From: Narthecium ossifragum
Taxonomy: Eukaryota > Streptophyta > Magnoliopsida > Dioscoreales > Nartheciaceae
Direction of reading: 5' to 3'
DNA: 64,000 bases
Assembly: GCA_963920575.1 (NCBI GenBank)
Contig: OY986974.1
Span: 3,485,275 to 3,549,274, forward strand
The stretch's first letter is position 1, and every line of letters begins with the position of its first letter. This document shows, in pieces, positions 10,872 through 21,948 of the stretch. A model generated the notes under the pieces. The model made no database searches and was not told the DNA's origin. It worked only from the letters and a program-made list of their open reading frames with translations. Position numbers and translations under genes: made by a program.

Positions 10872-11437
10872 TGATGCAGGACCAGGGCCGGACCTGACTG
10901 AGTCCGATCCGTTTCCAAGGCGATTCAGACGTATTCGGATTCCATCCGTACGAATGAGGCCTTTGGATGGCCATAACTTTTGATTCGACCGTCCGATCGG
11001 GGCGTATGACCAGTTGAAACGACCGGGTTGATGAGCCCGTCATTTATCGTCGGAGATCTTTGATCTCTCCACGACGGCTTGTCGAATCGCCAAATTCCGT
11101 CTCCTTTTGCTCTAAATTGCAGTTTTAGTGAAAACTTTCCTTTTATGGCAGTTTATCGGTTTCTATTTTTGGCAAAGTCCTAGTTTGAGTAGGGTTTATT
11201 TTTATTATTGAATTCCGGGTTAATACTTGGATTAGGGTTGAGTCCATATTTTAGTTGAGTTGGTCTTTCCTTAAATCTATAAAAGGAGGTCTAGGGTTTG
11301 TAAAGAGGCAATTTTTGATGAATAAGAAAATTAGGGTTTTGTTTTCTCCCCTAGAGAATTCTGGTCTTTCTCTCCCATAGAGAGTTCGGTTATCTCTCCC
11401 GTTGAGAGGTCCACCTTCCACGTTTTACCCTGCGCCA
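10872..11437 (+). repeat. 5' LTR of Ty3 element
   Basis: 566 bp, starts TGATGCAGG and ends CCTGCGCCA. TATA-like ctataaaagg at about 11278. Immediately downstream, tggtatcaagagc (11441-11453) resembles the usual initiator-Met tRNA primer-binding site with one extra A. Confidence 0.93.
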
Positions 11438-11480
11438 GAGTGGTATCAAGAGCTATACGAAGTTCCTGGGAAGAGGAGCC

Positions 11481-12185
11481 ATGCCGCCTCGAACCAGAGC
11501 CCGTGCTCGACGGCCGCCTAGTGTATCTCCACCGCCGCCGCCACCCAGAAGACGTGGCCGGTCCCCTGCAGACGAGGGGCCTCCCCCACGGGAACAAGGA
11601 GTCTTGCAGGCGACCATCGTTGATCTTCAACGACAAGTGGCTGCCCTCCAACTCCAGTTACAACACCAGGAGCGAGATAGGACGCCCTCGCTGGCGGAGG
11701 AAGAGGAGCTGTCTTCGGATGAGTCCTCCTTTCAGAACATGTACGCCGACCCACCCCCCTTTCGACGCCATGACCGGCGGGATCATGCCACGGATTACGG
11801 ATTCAAGGTGGACATACCTGAGTTCGCAGGAGGGTTGCAGCCAGAGATCTTCATGGACTGGCTTCATCAGGTGGAGCAAATTTTTGAGTTTCGAGAGGTT
11901 CCCGACGACATCAAGGTGAAGTTGGTGTCTATCAAGTTGAAGGGCCGAGCTTCAGCGTGGTGGGAACAACTGAAGAGGGCTCGTGAGAAGCAGCAGAAGA
12001 GCAAGATTCGAAACTGGGAGAAGATGAAGAAGAAGTTGAAGGAGCACTTCCTTCCTTTCGGCTACACCCAGTCCCTCTTCCAGAAGCTACACACATTACA
12101 CCAAGGTACGCGATCTGTTGAGGAGTATACTGAAGAATTTTATCAGTTGCTTGCCAGGAACGACCTCTCTGAGACAGAGGAGTAG
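11481..12185 (+). pseudogene. Ty3 gag, N-terminal part ending at premature TAG
   Basis: 234 codons from ATG 11481. Arginine/proline-rich start, a short coiled-coil stretch (LQRQVAALQLQLQHQERD), then the retrotransposon Gag capsid-type core with FMDWLHQVEQIFEFREVPDD, LKGRASAWWEQLK and SVEEYTEEFYQLLARNDLSE. The frame is closed by TAG at 12183-12185, but the same frame continues immediately with Gag sequence (TVARYLGGLR) and runs open to 15797, so the stop is a point mutation inside one gag-pol frame. Confidence 0.9.
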
Positions 12186-15100
12186 ACGGTCGCTAGGTAC
12201 CTCGGGGGGTTGCGCCTATCTCTCCAGGACGCGCTCAGCCTTCATGCGTTGTGGACGATGTCCGAAGCCTACCAGCGAGCGTTGACGGCGGAACGGCAGC
12301 AAACTAGAGCGTTTACCATGGGGCGGATGCCACGACCACCGCTGGCACCACAGAACCCGACGCCACAGAACCCGGCTCCGCAAGTAAAGCCACCGGGGCC
12401 GCGACCTGCTCTCCCAAACCCGACATCGGGATCCACCTTCAGGTGTTTCCCTTGTGGGGAAGTAGGGCATCGGGCCTCAGACTGTAGCCTACCGGTCAGC
12501 CGTCCAGGGAAGGCTCTGCTTATTGAGGGAGAAGCGGAGGAGCATGGGGACCAGACCGAGGCTGTCTTCGATGACTATGGCGATGAAGGGGAGATCCTGT
12601 ACGGGGACAGTCAGGAGACGCTGATCCTGCGGAAGAGCTTTCTGTCGCCCAAGGAGGAGGTTGATGACACATGGCTGCGGACCAACATCTTCCAAACCAC
12701 GTGCACCATCGGCGGACGGGTCTGTAAGATGATCGTGGACAGCGGAAGCTGTGAGAACGTCATCGCGGACGACGCGGTGACCAAGCTGCAACTGCCAACG
12801 GAAGCCCACCCAGTTCCCTACCGACTTTCGTGGCTCAAACGCGGCAGCGAGGTAAAAGTCGATAAACGCTGGCTGGTATCTTTTTCCATTGGTTCCAATT
12901 ACCAGGATAGTGTATGGTGTGACGTGGTGACCATGGACGCGTGCCACCTCTTGCTGGGACGTCCCTGGCAATTCGACCGATTTGTCGTCCACAACGGGCG
13001 AAAGAACACGTACACCTTGCGGGTCAAGGATCAGCGTCTGACCTTAGCGCCGAGACGGGAGGAGCCGCGGCCCCAGCCCAAGCAAGGGCGCGTCGTGACT
13101 ATGTTGTCCCGGTCGCAGTTCCTAGAAGAGATGAAGGAGCAGCTAGTCATCTATGCGTTGCTGCCAGGCGAGCCGGAGACGAACGTGGAGGTCCCCGAAC
13201 CTGTGAGGCCCCTCCTGGCAGAGTTCGCCGATCTGCTACCTGAGGAGCTTCCCCTGGGTTTGCCTCCCCTGAGGGACATCCAGCACCAAATCGACTTGAC
13301 CCCAGGAGCCAGTCTACCCAATCGCCCAGCGTACCGGATGAGCCCAAAGGAGCTCGAGGAACTGAGGAGGCAGGTAGCGGAATTGATGGAGAAGGGGTAT
13401 GTACAGGAGAGCATCAGTCCATGTGCCGTCCCTGCCCTCTTAGTACCCAAGAAGGACGGTTCCTGGAGAATGTGCATCGACAGCAGAGCTATCAATCGGA
13501 TCACCATCAAATACAGATTTCCCATACCAAGGCTGGACGATATGCTTGATCAACTGGCGGGTTCCAAGTTGTTCTCAAAAATAGACCTCAAGAGCGGGTA
13601 CCACCAGATCCGCATCAAGCCGGGGGACGAGTGGAAGACCGCCTTCAAGACCCAAGATGGGCTCTATGAGTGGTTGGTGATGCCCTTCGGCCTGTCCAAC
13701 GCGCCCAGCACCTTCATGCGGTTCATGCATCAAGTCCTCCGACCGTTCATGGGTCGCTTTGTCGTCATGTACTTCGATGACATCCTGGTGTACAGTGCAT
13801 CTGAGGAGGAACACCTGAAGCATCTGCGGGCTGTCCTCGAAGCTTTGCGGCAGGAGCGGCTGTTCGCCAAGCAGAAGAAGTGCACCTTCCTGACTGACCG
13901 GGTATGTTTCCTTGGTTATATTGTCTCTTCAGGTGGCATTAGCGCGGACCCCAGCAAGGTGGAGGCAATCCGAAGCTGGCCTTCGCCGCGGAGTCTCCAT
14001 GATGTTCGCAGCTTCCACAATTTCAGCTCGTTGACAGCCCCCATCACCGAGTGTCTGAAAGGGCGAAATTTCCAATGGACCGAAGGCGCGGAAGAAAGCT
14101 TCCAACTGGTGAAGCAGAGGATCTCGGAGGCGCCAGTTCTTGCACTGCCGGACTTCGAGAAGATCTTCGAAGTCAACTGTGATGCGTCAGGAGTAGGCAT
14201 CGGCGGGGTGCTCAGCCAGGGAGGAAGACCAGTGGCCTACTTCAGTGAGAAGCTCTCAGGTGCCACCAAAAACTATTCTACCTATGATCTGGAATTCTAT
14301 GCTATTGTGCAGTCCTTGAAACATTGGCGGCACTATCTGGTACAACGGGAGTTTGTGCTGCACACCGACCATGAGGCTCTCAAATTTCTCCATGCACAAC
14401 ACAAGCTCAACCGGCGACACGCCAAGTGGGTTGCCTACCTGCAGGAGTTCACCTTCTCTCTCCGACACCTGGCGGGCACGCAGAACCGGGTGGCTGATGC
14501 TTTGAGCCGACGCGCCAACCTACTGACTACGCTGGAGGCACAGGTCGTGGGTTTTGATGTCTTCAATGACCTCTATCGGGATGATCCATCTTTTGGTGCC
14601 ATATATGCTGAGGTCACGGAGGGGCATCGCACGGATTTCAGCTTGCAGGATGGGTTCCTATTCCGGGGACTTCGTCTCTGTGTACCTGACTGTTCTCTAC
14701 GAGGCCAAATTCTACAGGAGCTGCACCGCGAGGGTCATTTTGGGCGCGACAAGACGCTAGCTCTTGTGGCTCGCACTTACTATTGGCCAAAGTTGTCCAG
14801 AGACGTATCCAGATACATGGAGCAGTGCCATATCTGCCAGCTATCTCGGGGATCAGCCACCAACGCAGGACTCTACCTGCCTCTTCCTGTCCCTGATGCG
14901 CCGTGGGTCGACGTCAGCATGGACTTCGTCCTTGGCCTACCTCGTACTGCTCGCGGTATGGACTCTGTCTTTGTTGTAGTTGACATGTTTTCGAAGATGG
15001 CTCACTTCATAGCCTGTCGGAAGACGATGGACGCCGCGCGGATCGCTCATTTATATTTCCAAGAGGTGGTGCGGTTACATGGGATTCCCAGGCCGATCAC

Positions 15101-15797
15101 CTCTGACCGCGATGTCAAGTTCATGAGCAACTTTTGGAAGTGTTTGTGGCAGAAGCTGGGCACTAAATTGAGTTTCAGCAGTGCCTATCATCCCCAGACT
15201 GATGGCCAAACAGAGGTCATCAACAGGAGCCTCGGCAACCTCTTGAGGAGCCTCGCAGGAAGCCGCCCAAAGATGTGGGATGCAGCTTTGAGTCAAGCCG
15301 AATTCGCCTTCAATCGGTCCAAAAATCGGTCGACCGGCCTGAGCCCTTTTGAAATTGCATATGGCTCTAATCTTATGGGGGTGTTGGATCTGGTTCCAAT
15401 TTCCAAGCCTGGTCGACCCAACCTGAAAGCTGAGGACTTGATCGAGCAGCTCCATACCATCCAAGATCAGGTCAAGTCTCAACTGGAGATCACCAATGCC
15501 ATGTATAAAAGTGCGACAGATCAACACCGATGCCGGGTCTCATTCGACGTTGGGGATGAAGTATGGGTAGTCTTGACCAAAGAGAGACTACCGGCAGGGG
15601 AATATTCCAAGCTGGGAGACAAAAAGATCGGTCCCTGTGAAGTCCTCCAGAAGTTTAATGATAATGCCTACCGGGTCCGGCTTCCACCTCACTTGCAGAT
15701 TTCAGACACCTTCAATGTGAAGCATCTGGTGCCGTACAGAGGGGTTTTGGATGATCCCGACTCGAGGACGAGTCCTTTTTCAACCAGAGGAGGATGA
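12186..15797 (+). pseudogene. Ty3 gag-pol remainder: zinc knuckle, protease, RT, RNase H, integrase
   Basis: One open frame of about 1200 codons, in frame with the gag part upstream. Domains in order: CCHC zinc knuckle CFPCGEVGHRASDC (about 12444-12486), aspartic protease with VDSGS (about 12737), reverse transcriptase with YFDD (about 13771), RNase H (FEVNCDASGVGIG, HTDHEALKFL), integrase zinc finger (HREGHFG ... CHIC) and DDE core (VDVSMDF, SDRDVKF, HPQTDGQTEVINR), ending VKHLVPYRG. Between RT and RNase H (about 14010-14025) roughly a dozen residues usually present are missing, an in-frame deletion. The stop TGA at 15795-15797 is formed by the first bases of the 3' LTR; a T-run at about 15775 suggests a one-base insertion changed the frame just before it. 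Confidence 0.9.
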
Positions 15798-16361
15798 TGC
15801 AGGACCAGGGCCGGACCTGACTGAGTCCGATCCGTTTCCAAGGCGATCCGGACGTATTCGGATTCCATCCGTACGAATGAGGTCTTTGGATGGCCATAAC
15901 TTTTGATCCGACCGTCCGATCGGGGCGTATGACCAGTCGAAACGACCGGGTTGACGAGCCCGTCATTTATCATTAGAAATCTTTGATCTCTCCACGACGG
16001 CTTGTTGAATCGCCAAATTCCGTCTCCTTTTGCTCTAAATCGCAGTTTTAGTGAAAACTTTCCTTTTATGGCAGTTTTATCGGTTTCTATTTTTGGCAAA
16101 GTCCTAGTTTGAGTAGGGTTTATTTTTGTTATTGAATTCCGGGTTAATACTTGGATTAGGGTTGAGTCCATGTTTTAGTTGAGTTGGTCTTTCCTTAAAT
16201 CTATAAAAGGAGGCCTAGGGTTTGTAAAGAGGCAGTTTTTTATGAATAAGAAAATTAGGGTTTTGTTTTCTGCCTTAGAGAATTCTGGTCTTTCTCTCCC
16301 ATAGAGAGTTCGGTTATCTCTCCCGTTGAGAGGTCCACCTTCCACGTTTTACCCTGCGCCA
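15795..16361 (+). repeat. 3' LTR of Ty3 element
   Basis: 567 bp matching the 5' LTR, preceded by the polypurine tract accagaggagga (15783-15794) and followed by the TSD gttcc. Confidence 0.93.
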
Positions 16362-18178
16362 GTTCCGTCAACAACAATATATAGTCCCAACTCTTATAAG
16401 CAGCGTGGTGGTAGCAAGTCATACCGCGGAGGCCGTGGCGGCAGGGGTAGCCATGGCAATGGAAATCATCGGCTTAACAACCCTAATAGCAAGTCACAAG
16501 GGTGGCTATGGAAACGCTCGCCCTCCTCGATACCAGATTTGTCGCAATGAAGGACATTATGCTTCTGTATGCCCAGATAGATTCTCTCAATCCAATGCTA
16601 CTGCCAACATTGCTGAAGCATTTTCCAATTGTTCAATCAATGATCAGTTTCCCACTGAGTGGTACACCGACACCGGCGCCTCTGCCCATATGATGCCGGA
16701 TGTTACTCTGATGGGGTGTTGCACCCATGCCACCTCAAGCCTCTTCAACATCTAATTTGCGAGGCCCTCACCCTATGATTACACGGTCAAAGGCTAGAAT
16801 TTTTAAGTTGAAATCTTCAGCTTATTTATGCAGTATTGTTTCTGAATCTCCTCTACTCCATGCCTTATTAGCTGTGAAAGAACCTAGTGGATACAAGAGT
16901 GCAATCAAGCATCCTGAGTGGATTATGGCAATGGATGACGAACTTAGAGCCCTTGCTCAAATTGCACATGAAATCTTGTACCTCGACCTGTCAAGAAGAA
17001 TGTAGTCGGGTCTCGCTGGGTTTTCAGAACCAATTATCACGCTGATGATTTCATTGATCGGCTTCAAGCTCGTCTTGTTGCTCAGGGATATACTCAACTT
17101 CCTGAACTTGACTTTAATGAAACCTTCAGTCCTTTTGTTCAGGCCTCTAATGTTCGAGTGGTTCTCTCTTTGGCTATTGCAAATAATTGGCCTTTACGCT
17201 AATTAGATGTCAAAAATGCCTTCCTCAATGGTTTTTTACAGGAGGAAGTTTATATCGAGCAACCCCCTGATTATGCTGGTCCGTAATGTCCTAATCATGT
17301 TCGTAAATTACACAAAGCTCTCTATTGACTAAAGCAAGCTCCCCGAGCATGGTTTCATCGCTTTAGCTCCTTCTTGCTTCAATCCAGGTTTACCTATTGT
17401 CGTTCGAATCCATCTCTGTTTGTGTGCTCCTTGCCTTGTGGGTTGATCTACTTACTACTTTACATTGATGATATTATCATTACTATTAACAATTCCACTC
17501 TCTTGGATGAGTTCATTAGTCGTCTTGGCACTGAATTTGCTATGAATGACTTAGGGAAGTTACATTACTTTCTCGGGTTAGAAGTTCACCGTAACTCTTC
17601 CAAACTATTTCTCAGCCAAGTGAAGTATGTTGATGATATATTATCACGAGCTCAGCTTCTTGACTGCAAGCCTGTCAGCACTCCCATGGTTGTTTCTCAA
17701 TATCTCACAGACCAAGGAGAATCTTGTTCAGATCAAACGTTTAATTTATAGGTCATTGGTTGGTGCCTTACAATATTTAACTATATATTACTCGACCCGG
17801 CATTATTGCACATGCCGTCAATTCAGTAAGTCAATTTATGCACTTCCCTGCATATTTGCATTTTCAGGTTGTAAAGCACATTTTGCATTATGTCAAAGGG
17901 ACGTCTTCTTTTGATTTATTCTTTTCCTCGAGTACTGCCCTTAATTTGAGGGGGCGTAAGCTTCACATGACTCAACAATCTCAACCGAAGGATGTATCAG
18001 GATCTACTAGCAGCGACTTATCTATTAGAACTGATCATAATAGATAGTGATTGTATTTTAATAGTTGTTGAGATATGGCAGATTTTGCTCTCTTTTATTT
18101 GATGTACATTGTAATTGAAACTCTTCTATAAATACAATCATTGATCATTGCTGCAACTTAATTAAGCAGCGACTTATC
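16362..18178 (+). pseudogene. Copia element, right half: gag end, protease, reverse transcriptase (decayed)
   Basis: Continues the copia Gag from the other side of the Ty3 insertion (YKQRGGSKSYRGGRGGRGSH), a degenerate zinc knuckle (CRNEGHYASVC, lacking the usual first cysteine) and protease YTDTGASAHMMPD (about 16662-16700). Then the frame jumps directly to pre-RT sequence (HPMITRSKARIFK, about 16755), so integrase is deleted. RT follows in several frames with stops: WVFRTNYHADD, LDVKNAFLNGFLQEEVY, and YIDDIIIT (about 17461-17484), then LHYFLGLEVHR. Frame breaks near 16990, 17200, 17285 and 17330. A possible 3' end at 18023-18164 is flanked by two copies of agcagcgacttatc (18009-18022, 18165-18178). 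Confidence 0.85.
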
Positions 18179-18604
18179 AAATCCTTTCACTTAGCACATC
18201 CTTCACAATATATATTTGATTAACTAGAAACATTGGAGATATAACGAATTAGCTGTTCTGCTTAACTTTTTATGCCAACTTTCCTAAATATTTTGGTGTT
18301 TTGTTGCATAAAAAGTCCTATGTATACATGCATGCTTCTTTATTTCTGCCAGCATGCTAGCTACTCCTGAGTGGCTTTGGTGATCAATTCGCAATGAAAT
18401 ATATACTCAAAGGTTTGTCCTTCAGCAATTTAATATATAATTTCTGTTCATGTTATGTTCGTCCATCCATTTCAATGTGTGTATATATGCCCCACTGTCA
18501 AATTTTCATTAAACAAAGTAATTACATAAAATAATGAAATCAATCATTGACAGAAATTGAAGGGATATAATCAGGCCAGAAAAAAAAAAAGAAGCCCCTT
18601 TTAA
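18179..18604. other. Intergenic, nothing recognised
   Basis: AT-rich sequence without a convincing open frame or repeat. Confidence 0.4.
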
Positions 18605-18620
18605 CTTTGAACACAACCTT

Positions 18621-20454
18621 TAGGCATTGGCAGAACGAAGGCGGCGGATTTCTCCTCGGTCCTTGACAACATGGTGGCTCGGGTTCTGTCATGGCAAGGG
18701 CGTCTGATTTCTGATCCAGGCAGACTTGTTCTTCTTAAGTCCTCCCTTCAATCCATTCCGACGTTTGTTATGGCAACCTCACATGTTCCTGCTTCAGTTA
18801 TCACGAGGATGGAGAGGATTTGTAGGGATTTCTTGTGGAGGGGGAGGAAGGGTGGATTGAATAGGGTGGCTTGGAGGGATGTTTGTCTTCCTAAGGAGGC
18901 TGGAGGCTTGGGGGTGAAGGACTTGGGAGTTTGGCAGCGGGCCTTGAAGATGCGTAGAGTGGCGACGTTCCTTGATGAGGGCATCAACATTTGGAAAGAG
19001 CTCGCTCGTGCCAAATACCATTGGCAGGGGGCTCTACCTTCACTTAGCCCTACTGGTGTGCATTCCTCGCATTGGAGATATGTGTGCCTTGCTGCGGAGG
19101 AGGTTCGAAAGGGCATGGTTTGGTCGGTCGGGTTGGGCAGCCAAGTTTCAGTCAGCCGTGATTTATGGTGCTTCGAGACTTCCCTGGCACGCTGGCCAAC
19201 CTTCTTTGATGCGACGGCAGGAGTTGAGACTATGACCGTGGGGGAGCTGATGCAGGGGCAAGCATGGAACAGAGAGAAGGTCCTCCAACACTTCCATCCA
19301 TTGTTGGCTCGGCATATATTTGAAAGGGGGATCTGTCCAACCGGGGATACAGGGCGGTGGGAATTTAATGCCTCGGGGAAGGTCATTTCGTCGGCGGCAT
19401 ACCTGGTGCTCATACAAGAGAAGGTTGGGGTTCGAGCTTGCATAGGTGATGAAAGCTGGGCTAACATATGGAGGATGAAGGTTGGACCTAGAGTGCAACA
19501 TTTCATCTGGCGTGCACTCAAGGGGAAGCTTGCAGTCCGCGACTCCCTTTGGCGGTTGTGCTTGACTTCGGACCAAAATTGCCCCCGTTGCGGTTGTGAG
19601 CCGGAGACAATCCTGCAACCCCGTTGCGGTTGTGAGCCGGAGACAATCCTGCATGCTCTCATTGGCTGTAGAATGTTAAGGGATGTATTCGACATTTTGT
19701 TGGAGAAGGAAGGCCTAGCTCTTCCGACTTGGGATCCCGGTGGACTGATGGACTTCCTAGTTGGTTCAGGTGGGAGACAGGAAGTGAAGCTGCAGAGAGT
19801 TTATCTGGCCATCAGCTGTTGGGAGGTTTGGAAGGATAGGAATGAGATTGTATTCAACAACCGTGGAGGCACGGCCATGGCGATCGCGTGCAGAATTAGG
19901 AGGCTCGCAAAGGAGGTTACGGTCGGTCACGGGGTACCGGAGAGCTTGGTTGAGCGAAGGAGTGGCTCCGTTGTGGTACGTGTGGACGCATCCGTTGATC
20001 CTACATCTGGGCTAGCGGGGTTTAAAGTTGTTGGTGGAGCAGGGGATTGTGGTTGGGAGTGGGCCTTTGGCGCACCACTAGGGAATAGCACAGTTCTTCA
20101 AAGCGAGATGATTGCCATTGATCGAGCTATGAGGGCTGCTTGTGCTCGAGGGATCAAAAACGTCGTGGTGGAGTCTGATTCACTGGACGCGATCAGGATT
20201 TTGAATGGGGTGCGGTTGTGGCCAATGGAGGTACAGGGCATAGCAAAGGATATTTGGTTACTTGCTCTACAGTTTGATTACATTTCTTTTCTTCATATTT
20301 CTAGAGATTGTAATGTCAGAGCGGACTGTATCGCTCGGTTTTGTCGTTCGTCTAGGGTGCCTTTCTGTTGGACCTATGACGACGGGGTAGAGGTCTTGGA
20401 TCGCTTGATGTAAACCTTTTTGTACTAGTCTTTGGGCTCATCTCATCAAAAAAA
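18621..20454 (+). mobile_element. 5'-truncated L1-type LINE with long open ORF2 C-terminus
   Basis: Flanked by perfect 16-bp TSDs aactttgaacacaacc (18605-18620 and 20455-20470) with an A-run just before the right copy. An uninterrupted frame of nearly 600 codons runs from the insertion junction (18623, upstream of the first ATG at 18671) to the stop at 20411-20413. It encodes the end of the RT (GRTKAADFSSVLDN, WQGRLISDPGRLVLLKS), the zf-RVT zinc-binding segment, and RNase H with acidic residues in VRVDAS, QSEMIAI, VESDS and NVRADCIA. Endonuclease and the RT catalytic region are absent. An in-frame 36-bp tandem duplication (about 19583-19654) repeats the zinc-binding CGCEPETIL segment. The intact frame suggests recent insertion. 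Confidence 0.9.
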
Positions 20455-20499
20455 AACTTTGAACACAACCAAAAAGGGGGGGTAAAAAAAAAAACTTTT

Positions 20500-21108
20500 T
20501 CAGGCCAAAGCTAGCAAGAGGCGTGGCTTCTTCGCTGCAGGCAGAGGGCTCTGTACTTCCTCTCCGTTCTCCACCGGCCACCCTGCGAATCCGAGCTCGA
20601 GCGACGGCGGCATGTTCAAATCAAAGTCCCTGGCAGTCGAACAAGATCCCGACCCCGACCCTCCGGAGACCGAGACTGACGACGACCCACCCTCCCAATA
20701 GTGGCACCTCTTGTGCCCACCCAGCGCCTGCCCCGTCGGAAACCCCCGGTGGCAAATGGTGCACCGGTGCACTTTACCGCCACCCGACACCTCCGATGAT
20801 TCATCCGACGACAGGACCAGAGCAGCCACCGGAACCAACCGTCCGCCAGGCGGCTTGCGGTGGCTCGACTTGTGACCGCCGAGCGCCTGGTAGGACGGGA
20901 AGGCCTTGCCGCAAACCGAGCACTTATGCAACAGCTCCTGTACCGGCTCTGCCTCTGTCCCCACCATCTCCTGGCGCCGTTGCGCGTCGCCCTTGGCGAG
21001 CATGACAAGACACAGGGCGAGGTACTCGTCGCGAGTTAGCGGACGGTCTCGCCTCGATCGCTTGCCCTTCGCCCAGTGCTCGAAGCTGGCAGACGAATTG
21101 AGATCCAT
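20500..21108 (-). CDS. C2H2 zinc-finger transcriptional repressor, ZAT type (C1-2i)
   Basis: A single-exon gene of 202 residues, the usual size and structure for two-finger ZAT proteins (ZAT10/STZ-like group), which are nuclear repressors in abiotic-stress and defence responses. From the N-terminus: basic stretch KGKRSRR (14-20, likely nuclear localisation), L-box [11 protein letters not shown] (28-38), finger 1 [21 protein letters not shown] (63-83; both Cys and both His present), finger 2 at 116-136 with the same QALGGH core, and an EAR repression motif DLNMPP (163-168). All signature residues are intact. TATA-like and W-box/G-box elements lie upstream. A LINE ends 30 bp beyond the stop codon (TSD at 20455-20470), so the native 3' UTR is probably interrupted. 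The ZAT family call is firm; which member it is cannot be told from sequence alone. Confidence 0.93.
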   Translation of the reverse strand: MDLNSSASFEHWAKGKRSRRDRPLTRDEYLALCLVMLAKGDAQRRQEMVGTEAEPVQELLHKCSVCGKAFPSYQALGGHKSSHRKPPGGRLVPVAALVLSSDESSEVSGGGKVHRCTICHRGFPTGQALGGHKRCHYWEGGSSSVSVSGGSGSGSCSTARDFDLNMPPSLELGFAGWPVENGEEVQSPLPAAKKPRLLLALA

Positions 21109-21204
21109 ATATAGTACGTACGTAGAGATCCAAAGAGGTGATTAGAAATGGAAGGAGTAGAGGTAGAGATTAGTGATCGAGTGATCAATGCTATATATGC
21201 GTGT

Positions 21205-21361
21205 CTTATATATACGAGCTGAGAGAGTTGCGAAGGAGTCAAAAGACGTGGAGAAGCTGGGGAGAAGGTTCGGACTCTATAAAAATGGATAGAGATCGAG
21301 TCCAAAAGTAGTGAGGGATTGGTGTGGGATTAATACTTCACGTGAGTCAAAGAAGTTGACC
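21205..21361 (-). promoter_or_regulatory. Putative promoter elements of the zinc-finger gene
   Basis: On the minus strand, tatatataag (about 21205-21216) is a TATA-like box about 100 bp upstream of the ATG. Further up are a G-box core CACGTG (21339-21344), a minus-strand W-box TTGACT (21345-21350) and a plus-strand W-box TTGACC (21356-21361), all within 25 bp. W-boxes fit WRKY control common for ZAT genes; function is inferred from motif only. Confidence 0.45.
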
Positions 21362-21574
21362 ATGAACGCGTGGTGCTATTAGGAGTGGGTCAGAGTTGTT
21401 TATCGGATGGACGATGAGCTGCACATAGTCCATCCGTGTATATGTCTTTTTCTTATAAATATAGCTCAGTTGCGTGAAAGAATCGTGTCTATGACTTGGA
21501 AGCTTCCGCATCTATCTTAAGCGGTACAGTGCCGGTACATGTACATATATATCATGTATTCGAGGAGAGAGAGA

Positions 21575-21948
21575 GAGTATGGGTGGGCAAAAACGGAACC
21601 GAACTTCTAAAATCGAATTTGGTTCGGTTTGATTTTTTTTATTAAAAATTTGATATTTGGTTCGATTTCGGTTTTTATTTTTAAAATTTGATAAATATCA
21701 AAATATTGAAAATTTTAAAGTTATATATCTTATTTCAGTTCGGTTTTATACTGTAAGTAAAAAACTATGAATTATTTCGGTTCAGTTCTATTGTTTCATG
21801 AATTCGATTCGATTCGATTTTTAAATTAGTGTATGGAATTAATTCCCATTTCGATTTTATACACTAATTTGATTCGATTTGGTTTTTAAATTAGTATATC
21901 AAAATTTTTTCGATATTTCGGTTTGGTAAATAAATACTCACCCATGAG
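21575..21948. repeat. GGTTCGGTTT-rich MITE-like element
   Basis: Starts tatgggtgggcaaaaacgg and ends actcacccat, short inverted ends, with repeated ttcggtttgattt-type motifs inside. Flanked on both sides by gagagagag, which could be a TSD or simple low-complexity sequence. This type of CGGTTY-rich repeat is common in plant non-autonomous DNA transposons. Confidence 0.5.

Larger units (their letters stand above)
10872..16361 (+). mobile_element. Ty3 chromovirus-type LTR retrotransposon, nearly complete, inserted in copia gag
   Basis: A 5.49-kb element with both LTRs, primer-binding site, gag-pol and polypurine tract. It is flanked by the perfect 5-bp TSD GTTCC (10867-10871 and 16362-16366). 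The LTRs differ at roughly 20 of 567 positions by eye, so the insertion is fairly recent but not new. Coding is damaged by one in-frame TAG, an internal deletion after the RT and a probable frameshift at the end of pol. Sequence motifs in RT and integrase suggest a chromovirus-like clade; no canonical chromodomain is visible. Confidence 0.93.

Noticed and set aside
11331..11919. Several frames overlapping the Ty3 5' LTR and gag
   Set aside because: Alternative-frame shadows of the real gag frame.
18748..19695. 315-codon minus-strand frame
   Set aside because: Antisense shadow of the LINE ORF2, with no family features.
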